54,741 nucleotides of DNA from Armatimonadota bacterium (GTDB taxonomy: Bacteria; Armatimonadota; JAAZEB01), in the NCBI GenBank assembly GCA_012512265.1, contig JAAZEM010000036.1, forward strand, positions 1-54,741. The letters are read 5' to 3'. The notes below the pieces were generated by a model, which was given only the letters and a program-made list of their open reading frames with translations, was not told the origin of the DNA and did not search any database. Each line of letters starts with the position of its first letter. The stretch's first letter is position 1. Position numbers and translations under genes: made by a program. Positions 10,403 to 18,074 of the stretch are shown piece after piece.

Positions 10403-11197
10403 TCAGAAGCGCCCCGTCACGCCGGCCGTGAAGCGCGCCAGGGAGTCATCCGTGAGATCGACCAGCCACATCGATGCGGTCGCGCTAATCGTTGGGGTGA
10501 ACGCAGCCGAGACCCCCAGGAGGAGGTGGGCTTGCGTGCCGCTGCCCTCGCCGGAGAGGCCCTGAGAGAGGCCGAGCCCACCCATCAGCCCAAAGCTGGG
10601 CGCGTTTTCGCGCGCGCCCGGGATCTTATAGGTTCCCAGGCCCCACGCCACCGCCTGCTGGCTATCATACTCGAACTTCTGCGTTCGGGTGCCTTGGCCA
10701 ACCGTTGTCACCCTGCTCGTTCCATCATACTTCGTGTGCTGGAATCCCACTTGCGCCGAGAGATCCCACCGGCTCTTGACAGGGAAGTCGCGCGTGACGT
10801 GCAGCTCATAGATGCCGCCATCGACGCTGGCATCGGCGGCCACCACGCTGCCTGGCACGGCCGCAGGGTGGAGCACCGTGTCCCAGGAGACGAAGTTATA
10901 CCAGCAACCCAGGGACCAGGTATCGTTGATGCGGTATTCCGCCGTGATCAACGGTCTCACCTGCGTGCCAAACTCAATGGTGCCGAGCAGAGCACCGGCG
11001 CTATCGCGAATTGCCTGGTCCGGCTGATCCCAGGACGCGGCGGCCAGGCCTAGCGTCAGGCTCGCCGTCCTCTCGCCGCTCGGGGCTTCGACCGCCGTCG
11101 GGACAATCGGGCGGGGAGGCGCAAAGGAGATGGCATGGGCCGCTCCCGCCTGCAACAGCAGGCCCGCGACCGCTGCTATCGTGCCAAGATGCTTCAT
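10403..11197 (-). CDS. Putative outer-membrane beta-barrel protein (paralogue B)
   Basis: 264 residues from the ATG at 11197; the open frame runs to 11443, but this start is preceded by GAGGAG and gives a clean signal peptide (MKHLGTIAAVAGLLLQAGAAHA). The mature protein repeats beta-strand-like segments (SLTLGLAAASWDQ, ITAEYRINDTWSLGCWYNF, LSAQVGFQHTKYDG, AHLLLGVSAAF) and ends TAGVTGRF with a terminal Phe. It is a tandem paralogue of the gene at 9326-10174, with the shared end pattern W-x-x-DLTD-x(n)-FTA. The 228 bases between the two contain no gene I can support. Predicted outer-membrane location is inference from composition and the terminal Phe. Confidence 0.7.
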   Translation of the reverse strand: MKHLGTIAAVAGLLLQAGAAHAISFAPPRPIVPTAVEAPSGERTASLTLGLAAASWDQPDQAIRDSAGALLGTIEFGTQVRPLITAEYRINDTWSLGCWYNFVSWDTVLHPAAVPGSVVAADASVDGGIYELHVTRDFPVKSRWDLSAQVGFQHTKYDGTSRVTTVGQGTRTQKFEYDSQQAVAWGLGTYKIPGARENAPSFGLMGGLGLSQGLSGEGSGTQAHLLLGVSAAFTPTISATASMWLVDLTDDSLARFTAGVTGRF

Positions 11198-11658
11198 CGT
11201 GAGTGTACTCCTCTCGCAGGCTGTCGTCACCGTGGCTCGGGCACCGCGCGAGCTCGGGAGCCTGGATCCAACCGATCCGCCCGTCGCAGAGGGGCCCGCG
11301 AGGCTCTCCGGCAGCGCGGGCGGCTGGGTGGCCACCATTGGCGTCTGGTGACTGTGGCAAGTGTGCCGCGGCAAGGCCGGCCCTTGGACCCGAGACGCGC
11401 GATGGCTCGCGCCTTCCAGGATCAACTGAGCGGTGGCTATCACGCGGCGGTGTTGCGCGCTTCCGAGTTGCAGGTGCGTACTGGAATCGCCCCTCGCGCG
11501 GCACCTGCTCGCATCCCTGGCGTGTCAGAGACTCATTATCGCTCTGGGGCTCGGGTTCCTTCCCCCTGGCCAAGCGGTGGGTACTGGGAATGATAGAGGC
11601 CGGTCCGCTTGGGCTGGCGCGGCGCGTCAGGATGCTTCCGCCAGTCCTAGAAAGAGGA

Positions 11659-11704
11659 AGAGCCGGGCAGGAGAGAGGCTCTCGCGCACACCTTGCCCGG
11701 CTCT
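11659..11704 (-). terminator. Second GC-rich hairpin of a tandem pair after the caspase gene
   Basis: Perfect 11-bp repeat AGAGCCGGGCA (11659-11669) / TGCCCGGCTCT (11694-11704). It lies directly beyond the hairpin at 11712-11746 when read from the caspase gene, making a tandem terminator-like pair. Confidence 0.5.
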
Positions 11705-11711
11705 CAAAACG

Positions 11712-11746
11712 CTGGCCCGGGGCGGGGGAGTCCCACCCCGGGCCAG
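11712..11746 (-). terminator. Terminator hairpin of the caspase gene
   Basis: Perfect 11-bp repeat CTGGCCCGGGG (11712-11722) / CCCCGGGCCAG (11736-11746), 30 bases after the caspase stop. On the minus strand it is followed by CGTTTTGAG, a short T-run, which fits intrinsic termination. Confidence 0.7.
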
Positions 11747-11776
11747 TTGGTTGCGTTCAGTCGCGCACCGCCGCGA

Positions 11777-14065
11777 TCAGACGCCCTTGGTCTTTACGTC
11801 CACCAGGACGGAATCGGTCGCCCAACCCGTGGTCGGGATCTGCTGCGGGGTGACCTCAACCGGCACGGGCTGCGCGGGCGGCTTCACCGGCTGCGCAGGA
11901 ACCGTTGCCGCAGGCGGCTTAGGCGGCAGGGGCTGAGAGACCTGCACCACTGCCGGCGCCGGGGGCGCGGGCGGATCGGGGCGCTTCACGATCTTGAAGT
12001 CCTTCGAGCGGGTACCCGTTGCCAGGTCTCCGCCAAGGCTGCGCGACATCGTCTGCCCCATCTTGACAGCATCGCCGGCGCTCTCGTCCAGCGTACGCGT
12101 GAGGAAGCCCGCGTTGTTCTCCTTCGTCAACTGGTTGAAGTCGAAGTTGAGCAGGTTCAGCGGGCGCAGAGTGGCAATCGCCTTGACCATCTCGCGGCCG
12201 GACGGACCCTGGGTCTGAATGTCGAAGCCCATCTCTGCCGACGGGATCGAGTACTCCTTGCCGCCCTGGATCCGGTTGTCCTTGTGGTAGGCGTTCGGGA
12301 AGAGCACCGTCACCTGCCCGCTCGTGCCGCAGTCGATCAGGTTCAGATAGCAATCGCGATCCGCCTTGAACTTGAAGACGATGTTTTCGCCTTCCCACTT
12401 GGTGGCCGGGCCCTCGACCCACACCTTGACCTTGAAGGCCGCAGCGGGGTTATCGAGCTGGGTGAGCTGCTTGATGATGAAGGCGTTGCTCAGGTCGCGA
12501 TAGAGCGCGTCGGCCAGCTGTGCCGGGGTGTTGGCGGTGTGCTGCTGGAAGCGCCGCCCCTCCATATTGACAAGCCAGCCTGAGAGCTTGCCGTCCTTCT
12601 CCTCGATGCGGAGCACGCGGTCGGTGAACTCCTGGAGCGACGGGGCGATGCTGACGAAGGGGCACTTCGCCTTGATAGCAGCCTCGACCTGCTCCTTTTT
12701 CGGACCCACCGAGGTGAGGTAGAGCTTAGTCGGCGGGTAGTAATGGAGCGTTTCGACTGCGCGGCAGCCCTTGCGCAGTTTCTTGGCATCCGCGCGCTTC
12801 AGCACGGCGATGCTGGTGCCGTTGTAGACGGCGCTCACCTCGGCCAGGGCGATGCCAGGACCTTCCAGCTTGTAGTCGTCCGGCTCATAGATGGTGTAGA
12901 CCGACTTGGCGGTGATCCCCGCGGCCACGCCCGCGCCGAGTTCCACCCGGTCGCCTCCCACATTGGTGACCAGGATGAACGGCTTGCTGGGCTGCGGCGG
13001 CGGAGGCGGCGTCTGCTGGGCGGTCTGCGTCGCTGTGGGAGCGGGCGTCTGCGTGATGGGAGGTGCCCAGAAGACGCGCGCTTTCGCGAGGCCCTCCAGC
13101 TGCGGATCCTGCTTGAAGTTCTTGCGCTTGAGGTTCTTGACCGCCTCGGCGATCACCCTCTCGTAGGTCCAGGAGGGATCGCTGGGATCCACCTGCATGA
13201 GGGCGCCAACCAGGTTGTAGGTGAGCGCGCCGAAATAGTAGTACTTGTTGCCCTCCATCGGGAAGGGCGCATCGGCCGAGGTCTGCTCGGCGCGACACCC
13301 GGTGATCAGGGTGTAGTTCATCTCGGCGTCGCGAGTGCCAGCTTGCTCTTGCAGCGCGCGGGTGCCGGCGCCAGGGCGCGTGAAGTCGCCCAGGAACATC
13401 CCGGCGGTGGTTAGCTCGGAGGCCGGAAGCTCGTTATCCGCGAGATTGAGCAACTCGGGGCGGATCACCATGCGCGTGCGGGTCGTCATCGGCCTGCCCT
13501 GCGCATCCGTGGGCACCCGAACCGGGGAGAGCAGATCATCGAGATCGCGCGTGCCGGTACCGGAGTGGCAGCAATCGAGGATGATGGTGATGCTGCTCGC
13601 CTTCAGCTTGTTGATCACCGCGCCGAACTCCTCGTCGCGAATATCATCGAAGGCGGCGCTGGTACGGATGTTGGTGGGGCAGAGGGTCTCATCCATGCGG
13701 TCATCGGGCTCATCGCCGTTGTCGTCCGGCGCTTGACTGCCATGGCCGCTGAAGTGGAAGAGGACGACGTCGCCCGGCTTCGCCTGCTTGACGAGCCAGT
13801 TGTCGAACTCCTCAAGGATTCGCTTCTTGGTGGCATCACGGCTCAGAACCGTCCGGATATTCTTCTGGGGGAAGCCGAACTTCTGGGTGAGCACCATCTG
13901 CATCAACTTGACATCGTTCTCGCATCCTCGCAGGTCGGGGATCTGTGACGCCTCATAATCGTTTATCCCGACCAGGAGGGCCCATTTCTCCGCGCGTGCC
14001 GGGCGCAGGCCCCCGATGGCGGTAAGCGCCAGCGCCGCGGTGAGGATCACGATTGCCTTTCGCAT
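11777..14065 (-). CDS. Secreted caspase-family (C14) peptidase with DUF4384 domain
   Basis: 762 residues from the ATG at 14065, which has GAGGAGGATGGATC before it; the frame stays open to 14335. Residues 1-25 are a signal peptide (AIVILTAALALTAIGG, then ARA-E). Residues 26 to about 270 are a type I metacaspase-like p20 domain: WALLVGINDYE, catalytic His108 in FHFSGHGSQ, the acidic DDNGDEPDDRMDE loop, and catalytic Cys166 in ILDCCHSGTG. After a Pro/Thr-rich linker, a DUF4384-like domain is visible around DRDCYLNLIDCGTSGQVTVL and FPNAYHKDNRI. The last 60 residues are Pro-rich. Bacterial metacaspases usually cleave after Arg/Lys; DUF4384 partners are common but of unknown role. The signal peptide puts it outside the cytoplasm. 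It stands alone, with its own terminators. Confidence 0.9.
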   Translation of the reverse strand: MRKAIVILTAALALTAIGGLRPARAEKWALLVGINDYEASQIPDLRGCENDVKLMQMVLTQKFGFPQKNIRTVLSRDATKKRILEEFDNWLVKQAKPGDVVLFHFSGHGSQAPDDNGDEPDDRMDETLCPTNIRTSAAFDDIRDEEFGAVINKLKASSITIILDCCHSGTGTRDLDDLLSPVRVPTDAQGRPMTTRTRMVIRPELLNLADNELPASELTTAGMFLGDFTRPGAGTRALQEQAGTRDAEMNYTLITGCRAEQTSADAPFPMEGNKYYYFGALTYNLVGALMQVDPSDPSWTYERVIAEAVKNLKRKNFKQDPQLEGLAKARVFWAPPITQTPAPTATQTAQQTPPPPPQPSKPFILVTNVGGDRVELGAGVAAGITAKSVYTIYEPDDYKLEGPGIALAEVSAVYNGTSIAVLKRADAKKLRKGCRAVETLHYYPPTKLYLTSVGPKKEQVEAAIKAKCPFVSIAPSLQEFTDRVLRIEEKDGKLSGWLVNMEGRRFQQHTANTPAQLADALYRDLSNAFIIKQLTQLDNPAAAFKVKVWVEGPATKWEGENIVFKFKADRDCYLNLIDCGTSGQVTVLFPNAYHKDNRIQGGKEYSIPSAEMGFDIQTQGPSGREMVKAIATLRPLNLLNFDFNQLTKENNAGFLTRTLDESAGDAVKMGQTMSRSLGGDLATGTRSKDFKIVKRPDPPAPPAPAVVQVSQPLPPKPPAATVPAQPVKPPAQPVPVEVTPQQIPTTGWATDSVLVDVKTKGV

Positions 14066-14700
14066 GATCCATCCTCCTCTTAATCTAGTCTCAACCCTCG
14101 CCGGATCACGGGGCCCGGCACAACAGCTCTTGGTGTAGGCGAATAGCAACCCGCGCCAAAGGACGAGAGAAACGGCCACATGGCCGCGTCGGTTGCCGGG
14201 GGGTGTTGCGAAGGCAGGGCTATCAGGAAAAGGTGGTCGCTGCCCTCTCTGAAAACCGCGACAGGGAGCGGCATGATAAGCAGACGCGGGACGGCGCTGC
14301 GAGGGGCCCATGCTCCCCCCGCGGCAATGCTGCATCGAGGCCCGCTTCCAGCCTTCGGAACACCCGACGGAGGGGGGCCTACCCCTGCCGTCTCCTAATC
14401 AGATTATCGGCAGACGAGGTGGAAACTAGAGGGGCGCCTCCTCACGCGCTGCTCACCAAGAGCGCTTCCCCTGGGATGCGCCTGCTCCTCAGATGTGCTG
14501 GTATCGAGCAGGAGTCTGCGCCGGATTCCGCTCCCGGGGTTCGGAATCTCTGGCCCCCTCATTTTGCGCTTGCCATTTGGGCAGGCGCGTGCTATGATAG
14601 TGGCATTCACAGGGAGTGCGGCCACGCTCCAACCCGTCGCTCCTTTGTGGCCGCGCATCCCCCCGTCTGTCCTTCTGCGTTAGTGGAAAGGAGAGCATCG
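14066..14700. other. Intergenic region between caspase and pseudopilin 2
   Basis: 635 bases between divergent genes with no supported gene. It contains a 7-bp hairpin (CCTGCTC 14481-14487 / GAGCAGG 14506-14512), the promoter of pseudopilin 2 at 14570-14598, and in that gene's leader a perfect 8-bp hairpin (GCGGCCAC 14618-14625 / GTGGCCGC 14647-14654). I find no clear promoter for the caspase gene on the minus strand. An open frame entering from 14203 is just an upstream extension of the pseudopilin. Confidence 0.55.
14570..14598 (+). promoter_or_regulatory. Sigma-70-type promoter for pseudopilin 2
   Basis: TTGCCA at 14570-14575, 17 bases, TATGAT at 14593-14598 with CGTGC directly before the -10. 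Predicted start near 14605, leaving a leader of about 96 bases with a perfect 8-bp hairpin. Confidence 0.75.
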
Positions 14701-15342
14701 ATGGGATCCAGGGTCCGGCACGGTTTCACGCTTATTGAGCTGCTCGTTGTGATCGCGATCATCGCAATCTTGGCGGCGATCCTCTTCCCCGTCTTCGCGC
14801 GTGCTAGAGAGAACGCGCGCAAGTCAAACTGCCAGTCGAACCTCAAGCAGATTGGCACCGCTCTGTTGCAGTACATTCAGGACTACGATGAGGTGTACCC
14901 CTATGGGGCCTCGGCGAACATCCGAGACCATGGGAACGTGTGGGACGGCATCCAGCCGTACATAAAGAACACGCAAGTCTTTGGCTGCCCCAGCGACGCG
15001 CAGAAGAACTGCGTCAGCCTCGTGGCGGGAGACAGCAGCTACTGGGGCGCCGAGTGGGCCAACTTCAAGCTGAGCTACTCCTACAACTACGCCAATGGGG
15101 GCTACTCGCAGGCGACATTCAACTACGTCTCGGAGACGGCCGTCTTCGCGGAGGGGATCGAGCGCCCTTACTTCTACCAGGATGGGGCGGTTTTGCCCGA
15201 TGGGGGGCGAGGCGTTGGCTATAGCGCCTCACCTCACCGCCTTGCGAACCGGCACTCGGAGGGCATGAACCTGGCCTTCTACGATGGGCATGTCAAGTGG
15301 GTGAAGGCCGAAAAGGTAAACGAGGTACGCGCTACCCGCTGA
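14701..15342 (+). CDS. DUF1559-type pseudopilin (copy 2)
   Basis: 213 residues. The ATG at 14701 follows GGAAAGGAGAGC and gives the short leader MGSRVRHG, then [18 protein letters not shown] with Glu5 of the mature form, [14 protein letters not shown] and CQSNLKQIG. The body carries the usual features ([19 protein letters not shown]) and the tail [19 protein letters not shown] is the H-x9-DG motif. It is one of four copies here; copies share the N-terminus nearly exactly but diverge in the soluble domain, as expected for separate adaptors rather than a recent duplication. It has its own promoter and a downstream GC hairpin, so it is probably a single-gene unit. Confidence 0.93.
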   Translation: MGSRVRHGFTLIELLVVIAIIAILAAILFPVFARARENARKSNCQSNLKQIGTALLQYIQDYDEVYPYGASANIRDHGNVWDGIQPYIKNTQVFGCPSDAQKNCVSLVAGDSSYWGAEWANFKLSYSYNYANGGYSQATFNYVSETAVFAEGIERPYFYQDGAVLPDGGRGVGYSASPHRLANRHSEGMNLAFYDGHVKWVKAEKVNEVRATR

Positions 15343-15387
15343 AGGGCCTTTTCGGCCGGTTGCAGTAGGCACCGCGATGCCCGCTCT

Positions 15388-15420
15388 GCGGCCCCCCGGC
15401 CCGAAGGCCCGGGGGGCCGC
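15388..15420. terminator. GC-rich hairpin after pseudopilin 2
   Basis: GCGGCCCCCC (15388-15397) pairs with GGGGGGCCGC (15411-15420), 46 bases after the stop codon. No T-run follows. Confidence 0.5.
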
Positions 15421-15618
15421 CCTCTCCCGTCGGAGCGGATCGCGTCGGGTTGACTCCCTTCATGAGGGCGCCTGCCGGCACCGGACAGTTGGGCCGCTTA
15501 AGACCTGGCGGCGTGCGGCCGAAAGGTTCGCTAAAAGGGGGTGTTCTATCGGCCGGGCGCGTAGGCCGCCCGGGTGTTGGCACGCCCCGCAGCCTGAACG
15601 ACATCCCTGGAGGGAGCG

Positions 15619-16146
15619 ATGGTCGAGCCGATTGAGCCAAGACGATCCGCGGCGCTGGAATGGTGGCAAGCGTTGCAGAGCGAGCGGCGGGCCAGCCCGG
15701 AGACGCGCGCACGGGACGGGCTGGCAGGACAGGCCCACCTGGAGAACGCGGATACACCACCTCCGACCGCCGTTCCAGACACCCCCGCCACCGAGAAGGA
15801 ACGGCTGGATGAGCGGGCGTTGAAGCGCCGGGGCTTGATGGAGTGCGAGACCTGTCGCGCGCGTCGCTACCAGGATGGCTCCAACGACCCGGGCGTTTCC
15901 TTCAAGGCGCCGGGCCACATCCCGGCTCAGCTCTCCGGCGCTATGGTGCGCGCCCACGAGCAGGAGCACGTGCGCCGCGAGCAGTCCCGTGCAGATGCCC
16001 AGGGCCGCGAGGTGATCGCCCAATCTGTCCGGATCTTCACGTCGGTCTGCCCGGAGTGCGGCCGCGTTTATGTCTCGGGCGGCAAGACGACCACCGTCAC
16101 GCGGGCAAGGCGGCCATCGGCTGCCCCACTCGACTTCTACGCCTGA
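15619..16146 (+). CDS. Zinc-ribbon protein with HEQEH metalloprotease-like motif
   Basis: 175 residues; ATG at 15619 after GGAGGGAG. Residues 1-70 are charged and probably disordered. The conserved core runs from about 74 to 161: CETC (Cys76, Cys79), RRYQDGSNDPGVSFK, then RAHEQEHVRRE with His113-Glu114-x-x-His117, matching the HExxH zinc-protease pattern, and VCPECGRVYVSGG (Cys144, Cys147). No signal peptide or membrane helix is visible. From memory, proteins with this CxxC / QDGS / AHEQEHV / CPECGRVYVSGG core occur in Firmicutes and other phyla as uncharacterised proteins; I do not know a proven function. Either HExxH serves catalysis and the cysteines form a structural ribbon, or all belong to one metal-binding fold. 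It stands alone between pseudopilin 2 and the aldolase-like unit. Confidence 0.85.
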   Translation: MVEPIEPRRSAALEWWQALQSERRASPETRARDGLAGQAHLENADTPPPTAVPDTPATEKERLDERALKRRGLMECETCRARRYQDGSNDPGVSFKAPGHIPAQLSGAMVRAHEQEHVRREQSRADAQGREVIAQSVRIFTSVCPECGRVYVSGGKTTTVTRARRPSAAPLDFYA

Positions 16147-16229
16147 CCTACCCCTATCTCGAGATCCCCAGCATCACGCCCCCCCGAGCGCCAGCCTCCG
16201 GCAGGGAATCGCCTGCTGGAGGTCGCATT

Positions 16230-16307
16230 ATGACTCCAATAGAGACGCCTCGGCCTGCGCGATGGGGCGGAGTGCTCAGGCCCAGGGTCTGTGGCGTGAG
16301 GGAATGA
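16230..16307 (+). CDS. Possible 25-residue leader peptide before the aldolase-like gene
   Basis: Short frame MTPIETPRPARWGGVLRPRV... ending TGA at 16305-16307, one base before the next ATG at 16309. GGAGG at 16218-16222 lies 7 bases before its ATG, a better Shine-Dalgarno than the downstream gene has, which suggests translational coupling. No homologue is known and a chance frame is possible in GC-rich DNA. Confidence 0.3.
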   Translation: MTPIETPRPARWGGVLRPRVCGVRE

Positions 16308-16308
16308 G

Positions 16309-17403
16309 ATGCATATCAGTGAACTGGATACGCCTGTCGCGGTGGTCGACCTGGATGTGATGGAGCGCAACCTCCGCCGGGCGGCGGAGTACATGCGCGC
16401 CCACGGAGTGACGCTCTGGCCACACACGAAGACGCACAAGTGCCCGGAGATCGCTCGGCGGCAGATTGAGCTGGGCGCCGGGGGGATCTGCGTCGCGAAG
16501 CTGGGTGAGGCCGAGGTGATGGCCGATGCCGGCATTGAGGAGATCTTTATCGCCTATCCCCTCGTGGGCGAGGTGAAGCTGCGCCGGCTGATGGCGCTGT
16601 GCGAGCGTGCCCATATTCGCGTTGCCCTCGATTCTGAAGAGGTTGCTCGGGGGATCTCGCGTGCTGCGAGCGCCGCGGGGCACACCGTGGGTGTTGTCGT
16701 GGAGGCCGATACCGGGATGCGGCGTTGCGGGCTTCCCATCGGCCCCGAGCTGGTGAACCTCTGCCGCCTGGTGATCGATCTGCCGGGCCTCGACTTCATC
16801 GGTCCGATGGTCTACCAGGGCCATCTGAAGGGCACGGCGGAGGAGCGCGTGCGGAGGATCCCGGACGAGAACGCCCGCCTGGAGCACCTCTACGAGACAC
16901 TCACCGCGGCGGGGATCACCTGGCGCCAGGTGACCGGTGGCTCGACCCCAACGCTCTACCAAACGCACCTGTTGAAGGGGATTACCGAGGCGCGCCCAGG
17001 AACCTACGTCTTCAATGACCGGAACACCGTGGGCGTGGAGGCATGCACGCTGGAGGATACCGCGCTCCATGTTCTGGCCACGGTGGTGAGCACCGCCGTG
17101 CCCGGCCAGATGATCGTCGATGCCGGCTCGAAGACGCTCACCAGCGATCGCTACGGCGCCGGCGATGGCAAAGGACACGGAATACTGCTGGAGGACCCGG
17201 GCGTCGTCATCTCCTGGATGAGCGAGGAGCACGGCATGGCCGATCTTTCGGGGGCAACCCGCAAGTGGCGCATCGGCGACCGCGTGACGATCGTGCCCAA
17301 CCACGTCTGCCCGCTGGTCAACCTGCACGACGAGTTGGTGCTCCATCGCGGGGGCGAGGTGGTTGGCTCCTGGAAGGTGGCAGGACGAGGGAGAGTGCGT
17401 TGA
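16309..17403 (+). CDS. D-threonine-aldolase-like PLP enzyme
   Basis: 364 residues. The alanine-racemase-type TIM barrel binds PLP through the Lys in WPHTKTHKCPE (probably Lys41). Other family motifs are LDTPVAVVDLDVMERNL at the N-terminus, EADTGMRRCG, MVYQGHLKG, VTGGSTPTLY and ARPGTYVFND. The C-terminal beta domain has the metal site pattern EEHGMADLS and PNHVCP (His332, Cys334). Family members cleave D-threonine or D-3-hydroxyaspartate, or dehydrate D-serine; exact substrate cannot be read from sequence. Its TGA overlaps the ATG of rpe (TGATG), and a possible leader peptide precedes it. Cytoplasmic. Confidence 0.88.
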   Translation: MHISELDTPVAVVDLDVMERNLRRAAEYMRAHGVTLWPHTKTHKCPEIARRQIELGAGGICVAKLGEAEVMADAGIEEIFIAYPLVGEVKLRRLMALCERAHIRVALDSEEVARGISRAASAAGHTVGVVVEADTGMRRCGLPIGPELVNLCRLVIDLPGLDFIGPMVYQGHLKGTAEERVRRIPDENARLEHLYETLTAAGITWRQVTGGSTPTLYQTHLLKGITEARPGTYVFNDRNTVGVEACTLEDTALHVLATVVSTAVPGQMIVDAGSKTLTSDRYGAGDGKGHGILLEDPGVVISWMSEEHGMADLSGATRKWRIGDRVTIVPNHVCPLVNLHDELVLHRGGEVVGSWKVAGRGRVR

Positions 17404-18065
17404 TGGTGAAGATCGCCCCATCGATGCTGTCATCGGATTTCGCGCGTCTTGGCGAAGAGGCACGCGCTGCCGAGGCGGCCGGCGCGGATTACCTTCATCT
17501 GGATATCATGGACGGGCGCTTCGTGCCCAACATCACCTTCGGGCCGGATGTGGTGGCCGCGATCCGTCGCTCTTGCTCCATCCCTCTCGATACCCACCTG
17601 ATGATCGAGGAGCCCGAGCGCTACGTGGATGCCTTCGCGAAGGCTGGAGCGAGCATCCTGACGGTCCACGCCGAGGCATCGCTCCATCTCCACCGTCTCC
17701 TCTGCCAGATCCGCGAGGCGGGATGCCGCGTGGGCATCTCTCTGAACCCGGCGACACCCCTGGAGATGGTGCGCCACGTCCTCTCGGAGATCGACCTGCT
17801 GCTGGTGATGACTGTGGAGCCCGGCTTCGGGGGGCAGTCCTACATCGAGGCGATGACCGCCAAAATTGCCGAGGCGCGCCGCATGCTGGATGAGTATGCG
17901 CCCCATGTGGAGCTGGAGGTCGATGGCGGGATCAACGCCCGCACCGCTCCGGTGGTGGTCCGCGCCGGCGCGCGCGTTCTGGTGGCCGGCTCGGCCGTCT
18001 TCACGCACCCTAACGGCCTGGACGGCGGCATGGAGGAGCTGCGCGCGTCTCTCGGCCTGGCGTAG
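17403..18065 (+). CDS. rpe: Ribulose-phosphate 3-epimerase
   Basis: 220 residues, standard length. Interconverts ribulose 5-phosphate and xylulose 5-phosphate in the pentose phosphate pathway. The ATG at 17403 shares its A with the upstream TGA stop. Motifs: IAPSMLSSDFARLGEE, the metal and catalytic segment DYLHLDIMDGRFVPN, PLDTHLMIEEPE, VGISLNPATP, VMTVEPGFGGQ and the catalytic LEVDGGIN, ending in VAGSAVF for phosphate binding. It forms a compact plus-strand unit with the aldolase-like gene and the primase-like gene 10 bases downstream; that mix of functions is not a classical operon. Confidence 0.97.
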   Translation: MVKIAPSMLSSDFARLGEEARAAEAAGADYLHLDIMDGRFVPNITFGPDVVAAIRRSCSIPLDTHLMIEEPERYVDAFAKAGASILTVHAEASLHLHRLLCQIREAGCRVGISLNPATPLEMVRHVLSEIDLLLVMTVEPGFGGQSYIEAMTAKIAEARRMLDEYAPHVELEVDGGINARTAPVVVRAGARVLVAGSAVFTHPNGLDGGMEELRASLGLA

Positions 18066-18074
18066 AGGTACGCG

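Larger units (their letters stand above)
11198..11776. other. Intergenic region, barrel-B upstream side and caspase terminators
   Basis: 579 bases without a supported gene. The right part holds two tandem hairpins ending the caspase transcript. The left part must contain the promoter of barrel protein B, but the best candidate -10 (GATAAT on the minus strand near 11536) lacks a recognisable -35. Open frames here are composition artefacts. Confidence 0.5.
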
